A stretch of 64,000 nucleotides of DNA, from contig NZ_PQCD01000062.1 in NCBI RefSeq assembly GCF_002964705.1, positions 298,290 through 362,289 of the forward strand. Direction: 5' to 3'. This document shows, one piece after another, positions 1-7,653 of this stretch. The position numbers were made by a program, and so were the translations under genes. Each line of letters begins with the position of its first letter. Position 1 is the stretch's first letter. Under the pieces are notes generated by a model. That model was given only the letters and a program-made list of their open reading frames with translations. It had not been told where the DNA came from and ran no database searches. Origin of the DNA: Pseudoalteromonas sp. T1lg75. GTDB taxonomy: Bacteria; Pseudomonadota; Gammaproteobacteria; Enterobacterales; Alteromonadaceae.

Positions 1-2
1 AT

Positions 3-1529
3 ATTGAGATTTTCGGTCAAAATGAAATCCACGAAATAGCTAAAGACTCGAGTGAACAATTAAAAGTGGTAGAGCGATTCCTAAATACAGAGAAAATTGA
101 GAAAGAATCAGGAATTTCGACAATTAAAGACCAGTTGGAGATAACAAGAAATAAGATAGCTGATTTAACATCGAGCGTGTCTAGCTTGGAATCTGATGTG
201 GAGGATTTGAAAACTCATGAAGAAGACGAAAAAAGGTATAAAGAGCTTGGCATAGACCAGCAATTAAAACTATTACCAATAGTTGAATCGGAAAGAAGTA
301 CTTTTAGTACGGTTTTAGAAAAAATTGAAACTTTAAAGGGGGCATTGAAAGAGTTCTCTGAATCTATTCCATGTGGTGACTTCATAACCGATGAGTTAAT
401 CAAGGACTATCCAGACAAAGCAATCTTCGAAAAAGCTAAAGCGGCCTTGGTTGAATTTAAAGTAAGTATCGAAGCATCTGTTTCAAAAATGGAGCTTAAC
501 TCTGAGAGCGCACAACAAAATCTAAAGCTACTTGATAATGAACTTCAGGAAAGCATAAATAAGCAAGAAGATTCCATAACCAAAGAATTTAAAAAATTGG
601 CTCCTGTTGAAGGATTAACAGGAAAACAAATTGGTGAGCAATATCGAGATCTGATTAAGAACATCGAAAGGTTAAAGCCTAAGCGTTCTGAGCTCGAGGC
701 AGAACAGACTAAGCTAGAGAAAGAAATAGCTAATAGACAGTCATTACTTGCGAAATTATCTGAGAAAAAAACGAATAGAGCTACTGCCTTTGAAAAGGGA
801 GTTAAGAAGTTAAATAGGAAGTTAAAAGGCAATATTAGGGTTAACTATTCGGCAGAAAAAAACAGACTAGGATTAATAAAGCTTATTGTTGGTTACCGTT
901 TACCTGATGTTGGTGAGGGGAGACTTTCCTGGATGAAATCTGTAGATGAGTTTTCTGCTCCTTTACTAGCAGAAACAATTAGGAAAGGACGGGATGCTTT
1001 AATAGATAAAAACTGGGGGATGACCTCTACGACCGCTGATAGATTATCAAAAATCAGCAATCAACAAATAATGGAAATTGAAGAGTTTAAGATTGATGAT
1101 TTGGTTAGCATTGAGTTGAATGTTTCAACTGATGAAGATCCTCAATATAAAAATCTTGATTCATTATCAACTGGACAGCAGTGTACAGCCTTATTACATA
1201 TGCTTCTGCTTGATAATCAAGACCCGTTGCTGTTAGACCAACCTGAAGATAATCTCGACAATGCATTTATAGCAGAAAGAATTGTTACTCAAGTTAGAGA
1301 TGCCAAGTTAACAAGGCAATTTATCTTTGCTACTCATAATGCAAACATACCTGTTTTTGGAGATGCAGAATGGATTGGTGTTTTAGAGTCAACCAACGAA
1401 AGTGCAACTTTACCAGTCCAGAATCAAGGCTCTATTGATCAGCAAAATATTCAAAACCTTGCTGCTAAAATTCTTGAAGGTGGCGAAGATGCCTTTAATC
1501 GAAGAAAAGAAAAGTATGGCTTTGAGTAA
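3..1529 (+). CDS. TrlF/SMC-like AAA ATPase, C-terminal part (5' end outside window)
   Basis: The reading frame is open from the first complete codon of the window, so the 5' end lies upstream; a GTG at 66 lies inside the gene and is not its start. The visible ~508 residues begin with a FGQ-x-EIHEIA-type segment. A long heptad-rich coiled coil follows, then an ABC/SMC head: an LSTGQQC signature, a Walker B segment (LLLDQPEDNLDN) and an H-loop (FATHN). This matches the C-terminal half of TrlF/Spaf_1101-type AAA-like ATPases, which usually carry an N-terminal PHP-like domain not visible here. Such proteins are often in accessory or defence loci; a defence role here is inference. AT-rich codon use contrasts with the core genes. 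An attC-like site follows the stop by 5 bp. Confidence 0.75.
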   Translation: MEIFGQNEIHEIAKDSSEQLKVVERFLNTEKIEKESGISTIKDQLEITRNKIADLTSSVSSLESDVEDLKTHEEDEKRYKELGIDQQLKLLPIVESERSTFSTVLEKIETLKGALKEFSESIPCGDFITDELIKDYPDKAIFEKAKAALVEFKVSIEASVSKMELNSESAQQNLKLLDNELQESINKQEDSITKEFKKLAPVEGLTGKQIGEQYRDLIKNIERLKPKRSELEAEQTKLEKEIANRQSLLAKLSEKKTNRATAFEKGVKKLNRKLKGNIRVNYSAEKNRLGLIKLIVGYRLPDVGEGRLSWMKSVDEFSAPLLAETIRKGRDALIDKNWGMTSTTADRLSKISNQQIMEIEEFKIDDLVSIELNVSTDEDPQYKNLDSLSTGQQCTALLHMLLLDNQDPLLLDQPEDNLDNAFIAERIVTQVRDAKLTRQFIFATHNANIPVFGDAEWIGVLESTNESATLPVQNQGSIDQQNIQNLAAKILEGGEDAFNRRKEKYGFE

Positions 1530-1534
1530 GGGCT

Positions 1535-1634
1535 AAATAACAAGTCGTTTAAAAGGACAAAAAACAGTTGGCTTTTTCTCCTTCGTCGCTAATTTTAGCC
1601 AACTATTTTATTGCCTCTTAACGAGGCGTTATAA
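1535..1634 (+). other. attC-like integron recombination site 1
   Basis: The outer arms pair imperfectly: TAACAAGTCGTTTAAAAGG at 1538-1556 against the reverse complement of CCTCTTAACGAGGCGTTA. The inner arms AGTTGGCT (near 1566) and AGCCAACT (near 1597) pair perfectly. The 3' side ends in GCGTTAT, the cleavable R'-type core, with the expected cut between G1628 and T1629. This is the bulged-hairpin layout of attC (R''-L''...L'-R'). The core heptamers deviate somewhat from RYYYAAC/GTTRRRY. Confidence 0.85.
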
Positions 1635-1648
1635 AGCACAAGGAACGT

Positions 1649-2080
1649 ATGAGTTTATCCATCGGTTGTTCTCCAAATGAACAAGTAGAGATCACTGTAG
1701 AAAAGTACCAACACTCTCCCAGTGGCGAGTCTTTTGATGATAACTGGCTTCTTTGCTCTGTTAGTGTTTCATTCGGAAGCTTTAGTGGTAAATTTTCTGC
1801 CAGTTTCCAAACCTATGATTTCGTTAAATTCTCTAAAGAAATACAAAAACTCTATTCTTGCTTAAAAGGTACAGCTACATTTGACAGCCTTGAGGGGCAA
1901 CTTGAAATCAAATTAGTTGGGAATGGAAGAGGTGGAATAGAATTAGAGGGAAATTGCATGGACAGTGTTGGTGTTGGAAATGAGCTTAAATTCTCTAGTG
2001 GGTTTGATCAAACCTATCTCCAATCTATCATCGAAGACCTAGATGAAATTTTAAAGGGTTTTCCCGTACGTGCTTTATAA
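1649..2080 (+). CDS. WapI/DUF6228-like immunity-type protein (gene cassette)
   Basis: A 143-residue acidic soluble protein with no signal peptide or membrane segment. The pattern of a DxNWLLCSVSVSFG strand, a following region ending in KFSKEIQKLY, and a glycine-rich strand near GNGRGGIELEG resembles small WapI-family contact-toxin immunity proteins. I recognise the resemblance by pattern only, so the function is tentative. AAGGA lies 4 bases before the ATG. It is the only ORF of a ~538 bp cassette (1629-2166), and its stop codon lies inside the next attC, typical of integron cassettes. No partner toxin gene is visible beside it. Confidence 0.6.
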   Translation: MSLSIGCSPNEQVEITVEKYQHSPSGESFDDNWLLCSVSVSFGSFSGKFSASFQTYDFVKFSKEIQKLYSCLKGTATFDSLEGQLEIKLVGNGRGGIELEGNCMDSVGVGNELKFSSGFDQTYLQSIIEDLDEILKGFPVRAL

Positions 2081-2172
2081 CAAGCTAATTAATAAGGACA
2101 AAAAACAGTTGGCTGTTTTCGTTCCTCAACATTTTAGCCAACAATTTTTTGCCCATTATTAGGGCGTTAGCT
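2075..2172 (+). other. attC-like integron recombination site 2
   Basis: The 5' arm TAACAAGCTAATTAATAAGG (from 2078) pairs with the reverse complement of the 3' arm CCCATTATTAGGGCGTTA (ending 2169). The inner arms AGTTGGCT and AGCCAACA are nearly perfect. The R'-type core GTTAGCT is at 2166-2172. The inner part is almost the same as in site 1, while the outer arms differ but still pair with each other, as expected of attC sites of one array. It overlaps the stop codon of the preceding gene. Confidence 0.87.
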
Positions 2173-2192
2173 CTCTATGGAAATGGAATGGA

Positions 2193-2723
2193 ATGAATCA
2201 AGTCATTGAAAAAATAACAAAAAAGCGGCCTACTTGCCTAGAGGGTTTTAATGTTTCCTCGACCGATGCGGTTTTACCGACTAATTGGAATAATGGTGAT
2301 TCATTCATAACCAAGCAAATTTCCTGTACCTGCGGTAACTCACAGTTGAAATTGCTAACTTATGAATTTATCGAAAAGAAAGGCTTTTTCAAAAAGCGGG
2401 AAATTGTAAAGAAATGCTCGCCAGTGTATGTTGAATGCCCAGAATGTAATAGTAACAAATTACTCTTCAACCCAGAGGTGCATGGTTGGAACGGTGAGCA
2501 GAATGAAAACAAACCGCAATTAGACTCTGTTGGTGCAGTCCCCTTTACGGATAAGGCTGGCAAAGTGTATGTCACCTATTCCTATCAAGGTACAGAAAAC
2601 TACGAAGAAATGCTCGAAGATGATGAGCTTGATAATCCACAAGATTTCTTTGATACATTTACTGTTTACTTTGAAGAAACAGAGCAAAAGCTAAGTCTCG
2701 TAACAACCGACGAATGCGCGTAA
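2193..2723 (+). CDS. Hypothetical zinc-ribbon protein (gene cassette)
   Basis: A 176-residue soluble protein that I do not recognise. Two pairs of cysteines, CTCG near residue 45 and CPEC near residue 82, have the spacing of a zinc ribbon. The second half is acidic (EEMLEDDELDNPQDFFDTF). Several ATGs lie just upstream, but only this one is in frame. It is the single ORF of a ~657 bp cassette (2167-2823) bounded by attC sites. Codon use is AT-rich like the neighbouring cassettes. No function can be assigned. Confidence 0.75.
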   Translation: MNQVIEKITKKRPTCLEGFNVSSTDAVLPTNWNNGDSFITKQISCTCGNSQLKLLTYEFIEKKGFFKKREIVKKCSPVYVECPECNSNKLLFNPEVHGWNGEQNENKPQLDSVGAVPFTDKAGKVYVTYSYQGTENYEEMLEDDELDNPQDFFDTFTVYFEETEQKLSLVTTDECA

Positions 2724-2728
2724 TCGAG

Positions 2729-2829
2729 AGCTAACAAGCCACTGAAGCGGGACTCGTAACAGTTGGCTCGGTTTCGCTTCGCTACACATTATAGCCAACT
2801 ATTACTCGCTCCTTAGTGGAGCGTTACCA
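2729..2829 (+). other. attC-like integron recombination site 3 (last visible)
   Basis: The 5' core AGCTAAC at 2729-2735 opens the arm TAACAAGCCACTGAAGC, which pairs with the reverse complement of GCTCCTTAGTGGAGCGTTA ending at 2826. The inner arms AGTTGGCT (2761-2768) and AGCCAACT pair perfectly. The cleavable core GTTACCA is at 2823-2829. No further attC or cassette ORF is seen downstream, so this is probably the distal end of the array as far as the window shows. Confidence 0.87.
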
Positions 2830-2864
2830 TCGTCCGCTATTGGCTTAGCGGCCTATCGGATATC

Positions 2865-3179
2865 TCAAAACTAACAGGTATCGATCCCCCCGCTTAGATT
2901 CGCGCTGGAGAAATCGGCTTTTGTTGTGGAGTGTGTCATTGAGAGCGAGGCAGGCTGAAAGCGGTAATAAGCGAGTGAATAATTTCACTCGCGCCGCTTG
3001 AAGGCGACGAACTCTGTGAGGAGAGGGATTGCCGAGCTAGATTTATCAGTACAGGGATGTGCTGTTAAATCGCCTCCATGACTAAACGGAGCGTTTAACA
3101 AAACGCTGATTTCGTAAGCATTAGCGAATCACGGGCGCCTTGGGGTTCCAAGGGGCGGTTGGGGCAAACCGCCCTTTGG
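2865..3179. repeat. Structured repeat element, copy A (covarying hairpins)
   Basis: The segment from TCAAAACTAACAGGTATCGA through a 13-bp-stem hairpin recurs at 63759-64000 in the same orientation. The most conserved block is about 2874-2932 (TTAGATTCGCGCTG then AGAAATCGGCTTTTGTTGTGG). A hairpin lies at 3048-3063 (AGTACA/TGTGCT), flanked by TTTATC and GTTAAA. The end hairpin is at 3148-3179 (CCAAGGGGCGGTT, 6-nt loop, AACCGCCCTTTGG). Copy A carries about 65 bp more between the first block and the first hairpin. No convincing protein is encoded. It may be a structured RNA or a mobile or single-strand DNA element. The true end could lie beyond 3179, because copy B is cut by the window edge. Confidence 0.8.
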
Positions 3180-3454
3180 TTGCCGTCCCCGGCCTCTCGC
3201 TGGCTCAAGGCGTTCGCTTGCTAAAAATAGTCCACCGGACTATTTTCTTAACGCGCTCACCCAACGCGACAAGGTTTTTAAATTCACACCGCATTCGGCG
3301 GCCCGACAAAGGTTGTCAGGTTTGGGGAAACAAAAAAGGCCAATGCTTTCACATTGACCCTTTAAAACCGCATTAGTCGGCGTTCCCACGAACGATAACG
3401 CCGCGGTCGGCGTCTCGACGAACCAAAAGCGCCCTGTCGGCGCCCCGACCCGCA
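3180..3454. other. Non-coding continuation of the element region
   Basis: About 275 bp follow the end hairpin of copy A and hold no gene I can support. A perfect inverted repeat AAAATAGTCC-AC-C-GGACTATTTT lies near 3225-3247. A hairpin with arms around GGCCAATG and CATTGACC, next to a run of A, lies near 3332-3362. Short direct motifs of the type GTCGGCG recur near 3377, 3398, 3407 and 3438. Two small overlapping ORFs on opposite strands look like chance translations of repeated DNA. Confidence 0.5.
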
Positions 3455-4156
3455 TCACGCTGGCTTCAGCGCTGCCTTCTTCTCATTGTAGCCACGGATC
3501 AACTCATCCACGGTATCCTGACAGTATTCGCGAATACCCGAGACCAGCATGTGCTTCTCACCACGGCCAATTACTGCGCCATTTTCAATCAGGTCAAAGC
3601 GCAAGATGATCTTGCCGCGCTTGCCTTCATAGCTGAACTCGTGCTCTCCTTCGCGCAACTCGGGAGCGTGAGCATCAAGGGTGTCCATATGAATGCTCAT
3701 GGACTCATAGATGATCATCGGGCGCGCCGGGTTAATCATCACCCCTTGCTTACCCATCAGCGGGATCACCACGTGTGGGAAGGCCTTACCCGAGAATTCC
3801 ACATAGTTCCTGATCAGCGCGTTGGTCAGGGTCTTACAGGCACTGTTAGCGCCTTCACGAGCCACGCTCAAATAGCATTTGTCGCCATCTTTAATATCGA
3901 ACTGGGCGCTGCCCTCTGGCATGCCCAGTTTAACGCCTTCGTCCACCATGTTGGCGAAGGTGAAGCGCATCTGCTCATTAATTCCGTACTTATCAAGTAC
4001 CACTGAAAACAGTAAATCTCCTGGCACACAGAATTTTTTCGCTTCAACGTCATGAAGTGGATTGAAATCATCGGCCACGGCTTTGGCAAAACGACTGCCC
4101 TGTTCACGGGTGATACACACGTGGGTGCCAAAATCTTGATAATACTGCTCTAACAT
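3455..4156 (-). CDS. DUF3581 family protein
   Basis: 233 residues from the ATG at 4156 (MLEQYYQDFG). The frame runs 32 codons further upstream, but the added sequence is not family-like. The segment SRFAKAVADDFNPLHDVEAKKFCVPGDLLF near residues 22-52 recalls the MaoC/hot-dog dehydratase motif (DxNPLH...) and is typical of the DUF3581 proteins of Shewanella and relatives. The biochemical role is unknown; a thioester or acyl substrate is only inferred from the motif. It is convergent with nothing and follows gltX on the same strand, separated by a terminator. Confidence 0.75.
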   Translation of the reverse strand: MLEQYYQDFGTHVCITREQGSRFAKAVADDFNPLHDVEAKKFCVPGDLLFSVVLDKYGINEQMRFTFANMVDEGVKLGMPEGSAQFDIKDGDKCYLSVAREGANSACKTLTNALIRNYVEFSGKAFPHVVIPLMGKQGVMINPARPMIIYESMSIHMDTLDAHAPELREGEHEFSYEGKRGKIILRFDLIENGAVIGRGEKHMLVSGIREYCQDTVDELIRGYNEKKAALKPA

Positions 4157-4250
4157 AGCTGCTCTACTTGAGTACAAAAAAACTGCGGCAGTGTAACAAA
4201 ATTTACGCACTGAGAGGTCGTATCTGTTGCTTTTTCCTTTAAAAAGGCAC

Positions 4251-4287
4251 AAAAAAGGCCACTTTGCGGGGCAAGGCAGCCTTTTTT
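4251..4287 (-). terminator. Rho-independent terminator after gltX
   Basis: The arms AAAAAAGGC (4251-4259) and GCCTTTTTT (4279-4287) pair, and an inner partial pairing CTTTGC/GCAAGG extends the stem. On the minus strand the stem ends in a T-run just downstream of the gltX stop. A T-rich stretch on the other side could also stop plus-strand transcripts. Confidence 0.75.
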
Positions 4288-4300
4288 CTTAGAGTGCGAC

Positions 4301-5791
4301 CTAGTTAAAGTCGCGGTAGGCTTTTTCTAGCTTTTTCGCCTGCTTTTTCGACACACCAAGGTGCTCTAACGCCAAACGCAGGCGTGCACGGGACATGTCC
4401 GAACCCAGGATTTCCATGGCATCTAGCACGGAAGTTGACGACTTCTTGCCGGTAATTGCCACGAAAATAGGCTCAAGGAAGTCTTTAATCTTCAGCTCGT
4501 GGAAGGTCGCAACCTTTTTAGCAATGGCGAAGATTTCCGATTTTTCCCAATGGCGCAGCGTTTCCAGCTCCCAGATAAAGAATTGCAATGCCTGACGCAC
4601 CACATCTTCTTCAACCTTACCATCGGTTAGCAGCGCCGGATCATAGTGCGGCATACCGGCAACAAAGTGCCCGGCCAGGTCAACCAGATCAGAAAGCGTA
4701 TCGATACGGGCTTTCGCTTCCGGCAAAATGCGGCGCAGCATGTCGCCATTGTATTTCCAGTCAACGAAGCGCTGAATTAGTTGCTCGTCGCTGAAGTCTT
4801 CACGTAACCAGGTGCCATTCAGCCATTTCAGCTTCTCGATATCGAATACCGGGCCGCCCAGAGAAACGCGTTTCATATCGAAGTGCTCGATCATCTCTGC
4901 CAGGGTGAACTTTTCACGCTCGTCCGGCATCGACCAGCCCATGCGGCCCAAGTAGTTCAGCACCGCTTCCGGCAAGAAGCCCATTTCTTTGTAGTAGTTG
5001 ATAGAGGTCGGGTTCTTACGCTTGGACAGCTTAGACTTATCCGGGTTACGCAGTAACGGCAGGTGACCCAGTACCGGCGCTTGCCAGCCAAAGTCTTCGT
5101 ATAGCTTAAGCAGTTTTGGCGCCGAGTTGATCCACTCTTCACCACGGAAGATGTGGCTGATCTGCATATGGTGGTCGTCCACCACATTGGCCAGGAAGTA
5201 AGTCGGGAAGCCGTCTTGCTTCAACAGCACCTGCATATCAACGTTTTCCCATGGGATCTCAATCTCACCGCGCAGGTAGTCGTTAAATTTAAAGCTGCCT
5301 TCGGCAGGGATTTTCATACGGATAACGTAGGGTTTGCCCGCTTCCAGGTTTGCCTTCACTTCGTCGTCGCTTAGCAACAAGCCACGGCCATCGTATTTAG
5401 GGCGCAGGCCCTCGGCCATTTGCTGCTCACGCATTTCGTCCAGCTCTTCGGCGGTGGCGAAACAGTAAAACGCCTTGCCCTCTTCAACCAACTGGTGCGC
5501 ATATTTTTTATATAGATCAGAGCGCTCAGACTGACGATAGGGGCCGAACTCGCCGCCCACATCCGGACCATGATCCCACTGCAGACCTAACCACTGCAGG
5601 CTGTCCATAATGGCTTGTTCCGACTCCGGCGTACTGCGCACCTGATCCGTATCTTCGATACGTAAAACAAACTCACCGCCTTGCTGCTTGGCAAAACAAT
5701 AGTTAAATAGGGCGATATAGGCAGTGCCTAGGTGCGGATCACCGGTCGGTGACGGGGCAACACGGGTACGAACAGTCGTGCTCTGGGTCAT
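4301..5791 (-). CDS. gltX: Glutamate--tRNA ligase
   Basis: Attaches glutamate to tRNA(Glu) in the cytoplasm for translation. 496 residues from the ATG at 5791, the usual length; an upstream in-frame start adds 8 poorly conserved residues and has no better ribosome site. The class I signature is [13 protein letters not shown] (HIGH-type, residues ~13-25) and the KMSKS-type motif is KLSKRK in the middle third. A C-terminal helical anticodon-binding domain ends in [15 protein letters not shown]. It stands alone on the minus strand, with its own terminator after it. A second GluRS-like gene, gluQRS, lies at 41181. Confidence 0.97.
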   Translation of the reverse strand: MTQSTTVRTRVAPSPTGDPHLGTAYIALFNYCFAKQQGGEFVLRIEDTDQVRSTPESEQAIMDSLQWLGLQWDHGPDVGGEFGPYRQSERSDLYKKYAHQLVEEGKAFYCFATAEELDEMREQQMAEGLRPKYDGRGLLLSDDEVKANLEAGKPYVIRMKIPAEGSFKFNDYLRGEIEIPWENVDMQVLLKQDGFPTYFLANVVDDHHMQISHIFRGEEWINSAPKLLKLYEDFGWQAPVLGHLPLLRNPDKSKLSKRKNPTSINYYKEMGFLPEAVLNYLGRMGWSMPDEREKFTLAEMIEHFDMKRVSLGGPVFDIEKLKWLNGTWLREDFSDEQLIQRFVDWKYNGDMLRRILPEAKARIDTLSDLVDLAGHFVAGMPHYDPALLTDGKVEEDVVRQALQFFIWELETLRHWEKSEIFAIAKKVATFHELKIKDFLEPIFVAITGKKSSTSVLDAMEILGSDMSRARLRLALEHLGVSKKQAKKLEKAYRDFN

Positions 5792-5934
5792 GCTAGCGTC
5801 TCTTTCAATTAGCAACTAAAAATTTGCTGCAAATGCTAGCACAATGGCGGGTAATTTCGTAGAGGAAAACGCCGCGACAGGGCACCTGAGTGCGAGAAAT
5901 TTCAGCACCCAGGGGAAATCTTGGAATCTTAAGG

Positions 5935-6294
5935 TTAAGCGGCAATTTTATCCAGATAGGCGACGATATCCGAAGATTCGTACATCCACTGCACCTGACC
6001 ATCTTCTTCAATGCGCAAACAAGGCACTTTCACCTTGCCACCCTGCTCCGCCAGCTCCTGACGGTAGGCGTTATCGCCTTTGGCATCGCGGGTTTCAATG
6101 TTCAGACCGTTACGCTTAATAGAGCGGCGCACCTTTACGCAAAACGGACAGGCATGGAATTGATACAGTGCCATGTTGGCGGTCTGCGTATCCAGCTGTT
6201 GCTGCGCTTGCGGGTCGCGCTTTTTGCTGCGCGGGGTAAAGATAAAATTAAAGAATAAAATAATGCGGCCTAACAACCAGCGAATGACTTTCAT
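5935..6294 (-). CDS. Membrane-anchored glutaredoxin-like protein
   Basis: 119 residues from the ATG at 6294, which has GAGAG 7 bases upstream; the frame also has GTG and ATG codons just before it. An N-terminal hydrophobic helix (VIRWLLGRIILFFNFIF) precedes a glutaredoxin/GST N-terminal thioredoxin fold with the active-site motif CPFC and a later VPCLRI cis-proline segment. It probably reduces disulfides or glutathione mixed disulfides at the inner face of the membrane. Similar short anchored glutaredoxins occur widely in marine gammaproteobacteria. It is monocistronic between gltX and proB. Confidence 0.85.
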   Translation of the reverse strand: MKVIRWLLGRIILFFNFIFTPRSKKRDPQAQQQLDTQTANMALYQFHACPFCVKVRRSIKRNGLNIETRDAKGDNAYRQELAEQGGKVKVPCLRIEEDGQVQWMYESSDIVAYLDKIAA

Positions 6295-6427
6295 AACAAC
6301 TCTCATCACGACAAAATCAAAGGCGCGAGTGTATCACGCGGTTAAAATTGCGCCAAGGGAAGTGCACACCCCTGGCTCCTGTCGAAAGTTATTACCGAAA
6401 ACGGCTGCTGTAAGCTGTCGCTAAGAG

Positions 6428-7528
6428 CTAATCCCGAAAGCTGACAAAGTCATCGCGATGGATCAGCATAGCGCCATTGTCATAGCCCAACACCTGCGCC
6501 TTAGACTGCTCCGGGTTCGCCAGCAGCTGCTGCAACTCCTCACTGTGATAACGGGCCACGCCCTTACCCACACTGCAGCCCTGACTGTCGAATACCTGCA
6601 CCAGATCGCCGCGGCTAAACTCGCCGGCAAAACGGGCAATACCGACGATCAGCAAACTGGCGCCTTGCTGTCTGAGCGCCTTCGCCGCACCATCATCCAC
6701 ATAAATGGCTGCCTTGCTGATGGGGCCGGCCAACAGCCAACGTTTGCGGGTGTCTTTGGGTGCCGTCAGGCTGACAAAGCGGGTGCCCAGCTGCTGGGTT
6801 AAACAGTTGCTGATCACGTCCTCGCCATGACCGGCACTGATGATCACATCGACCCCGGCATGGCGGGCAATGCTCGCCGCCTCGATTTTCGTAGCCATGC
6901 CGCCGGTGCCCACCGCCGTGCCACTGCCACCGGCCAAAGCCTTAATGGAGTCATCGATATGACGAATTTCCGGGATCAGCTCGGCATCCGGGTTGGTACG
7001 CGGATCGGCGCTAAAAAGCCCGGGTTGATCGGTGAGCAGCAAGAGTTTATCGGCATCCGCCAATACCGCCACTCGGGCCGAGAGATTGTCGTTATCGCCC
7101 ACCTTGATCTGCGCCGTCGCCACCGCATCATTTTCATTGATAATGGGCACCGCGCCCTCTTTTAACAACGCCATTAAGGTATCGCGGGCATTGAGATAGC
7201 GTTCACGATCATCGAGATCGGCGCGGGTTAACAGCAACTGCCCGACCGGCACATTATAAAGAGCAAACAGGGTTTGCCAGGTGTGTACCAACTGGCTTTG
7301 GCCTATGGCCGCCAGCATCTGTTTTTGTGCCAATGTTTCATTACCGGCGCTGCGCCCCAGTAATTCACGCCCTGCGGCCACGGCGCCGCTGGATACCAGC
7401 ACGATACGGTTGCCGGCCTTTTGCAGCTGCACGCATTGGCGCACCAACTCCACCATGTGCGCCCTGTCCAGTCCCTGGCCGTTATTGGTAAGCACACTGG
7501 TGCCTAATTTGATCACTATGGTTTGCAC
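6428..7528 (-). CDS. proB: Glutamate 5-kinase
   Basis: Phosphorylates L-glutamate to glutamyl 5-phosphate, the first step of proline synthesis. 366 residues, the usual length with a PUA domain. The amino acid kinase domain starts with IVIKLGTSVLT and contains LVSSGAVAAGR and INENDAV; the PUA domain covers roughly residues 278-360 (ISKAAIYVDDGAAKALRQQ...). proA is often downstream of proB, but here proB stands alone and proA is not in the window. It is divergent from the EamA transporter gene. Confidence 0.97.
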   Translation of the reverse strand: MQTIVIKLGTSVLTNNGQGLDRAHMVELVRQCVQLQKAGNRIVLVSSGAVAAGRELLGRSAGNETLAQKQMLAAIGQSQLVHTWQTLFALYNVPVGQLLLTRADLDDRERYLNARDTLMALLKEGAVPIINENDAVATAQIKVGDNDNLSARVAVLADADKLLLLTDQPGLFSADPRTNPDAELIPEIRHIDDSIKALAGGSGTAVGTGGMATKIEAASIARHAGVDVIISAGHGEDVISNCLTQQLGTRFVSLTAPKDTRKRWLLAGPISKAAIYVDDGAAKALRQQGASLLIVGIARFAGEFSRGDLVQVFDSQGCSVGKGVARYHSEELQQLLANPEQSKAQVLGYDNGAMLIHRDDFVSFRD

Positions 7529-7653
7529 CGTGTTTAGCCCTGTTGATAGTTAAAAGAAGTTCATTTTTACCCCAAGCTTGGGCGATTAAACAAGTTAAAT
7601 TAATTCAACTGTGCTAGCATCGCCGCACATTTTCACCACACTAGTTATCTCTT

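Noticed and set aside
3140..3458. Two overlapping small ORFs (78 and 72 codons) on opposite strands
   Set aside because: They lie in the repeat-derived region, have no good ribosome site, and read through hairpin sequence; low complexity and GC bias can produce such frames.
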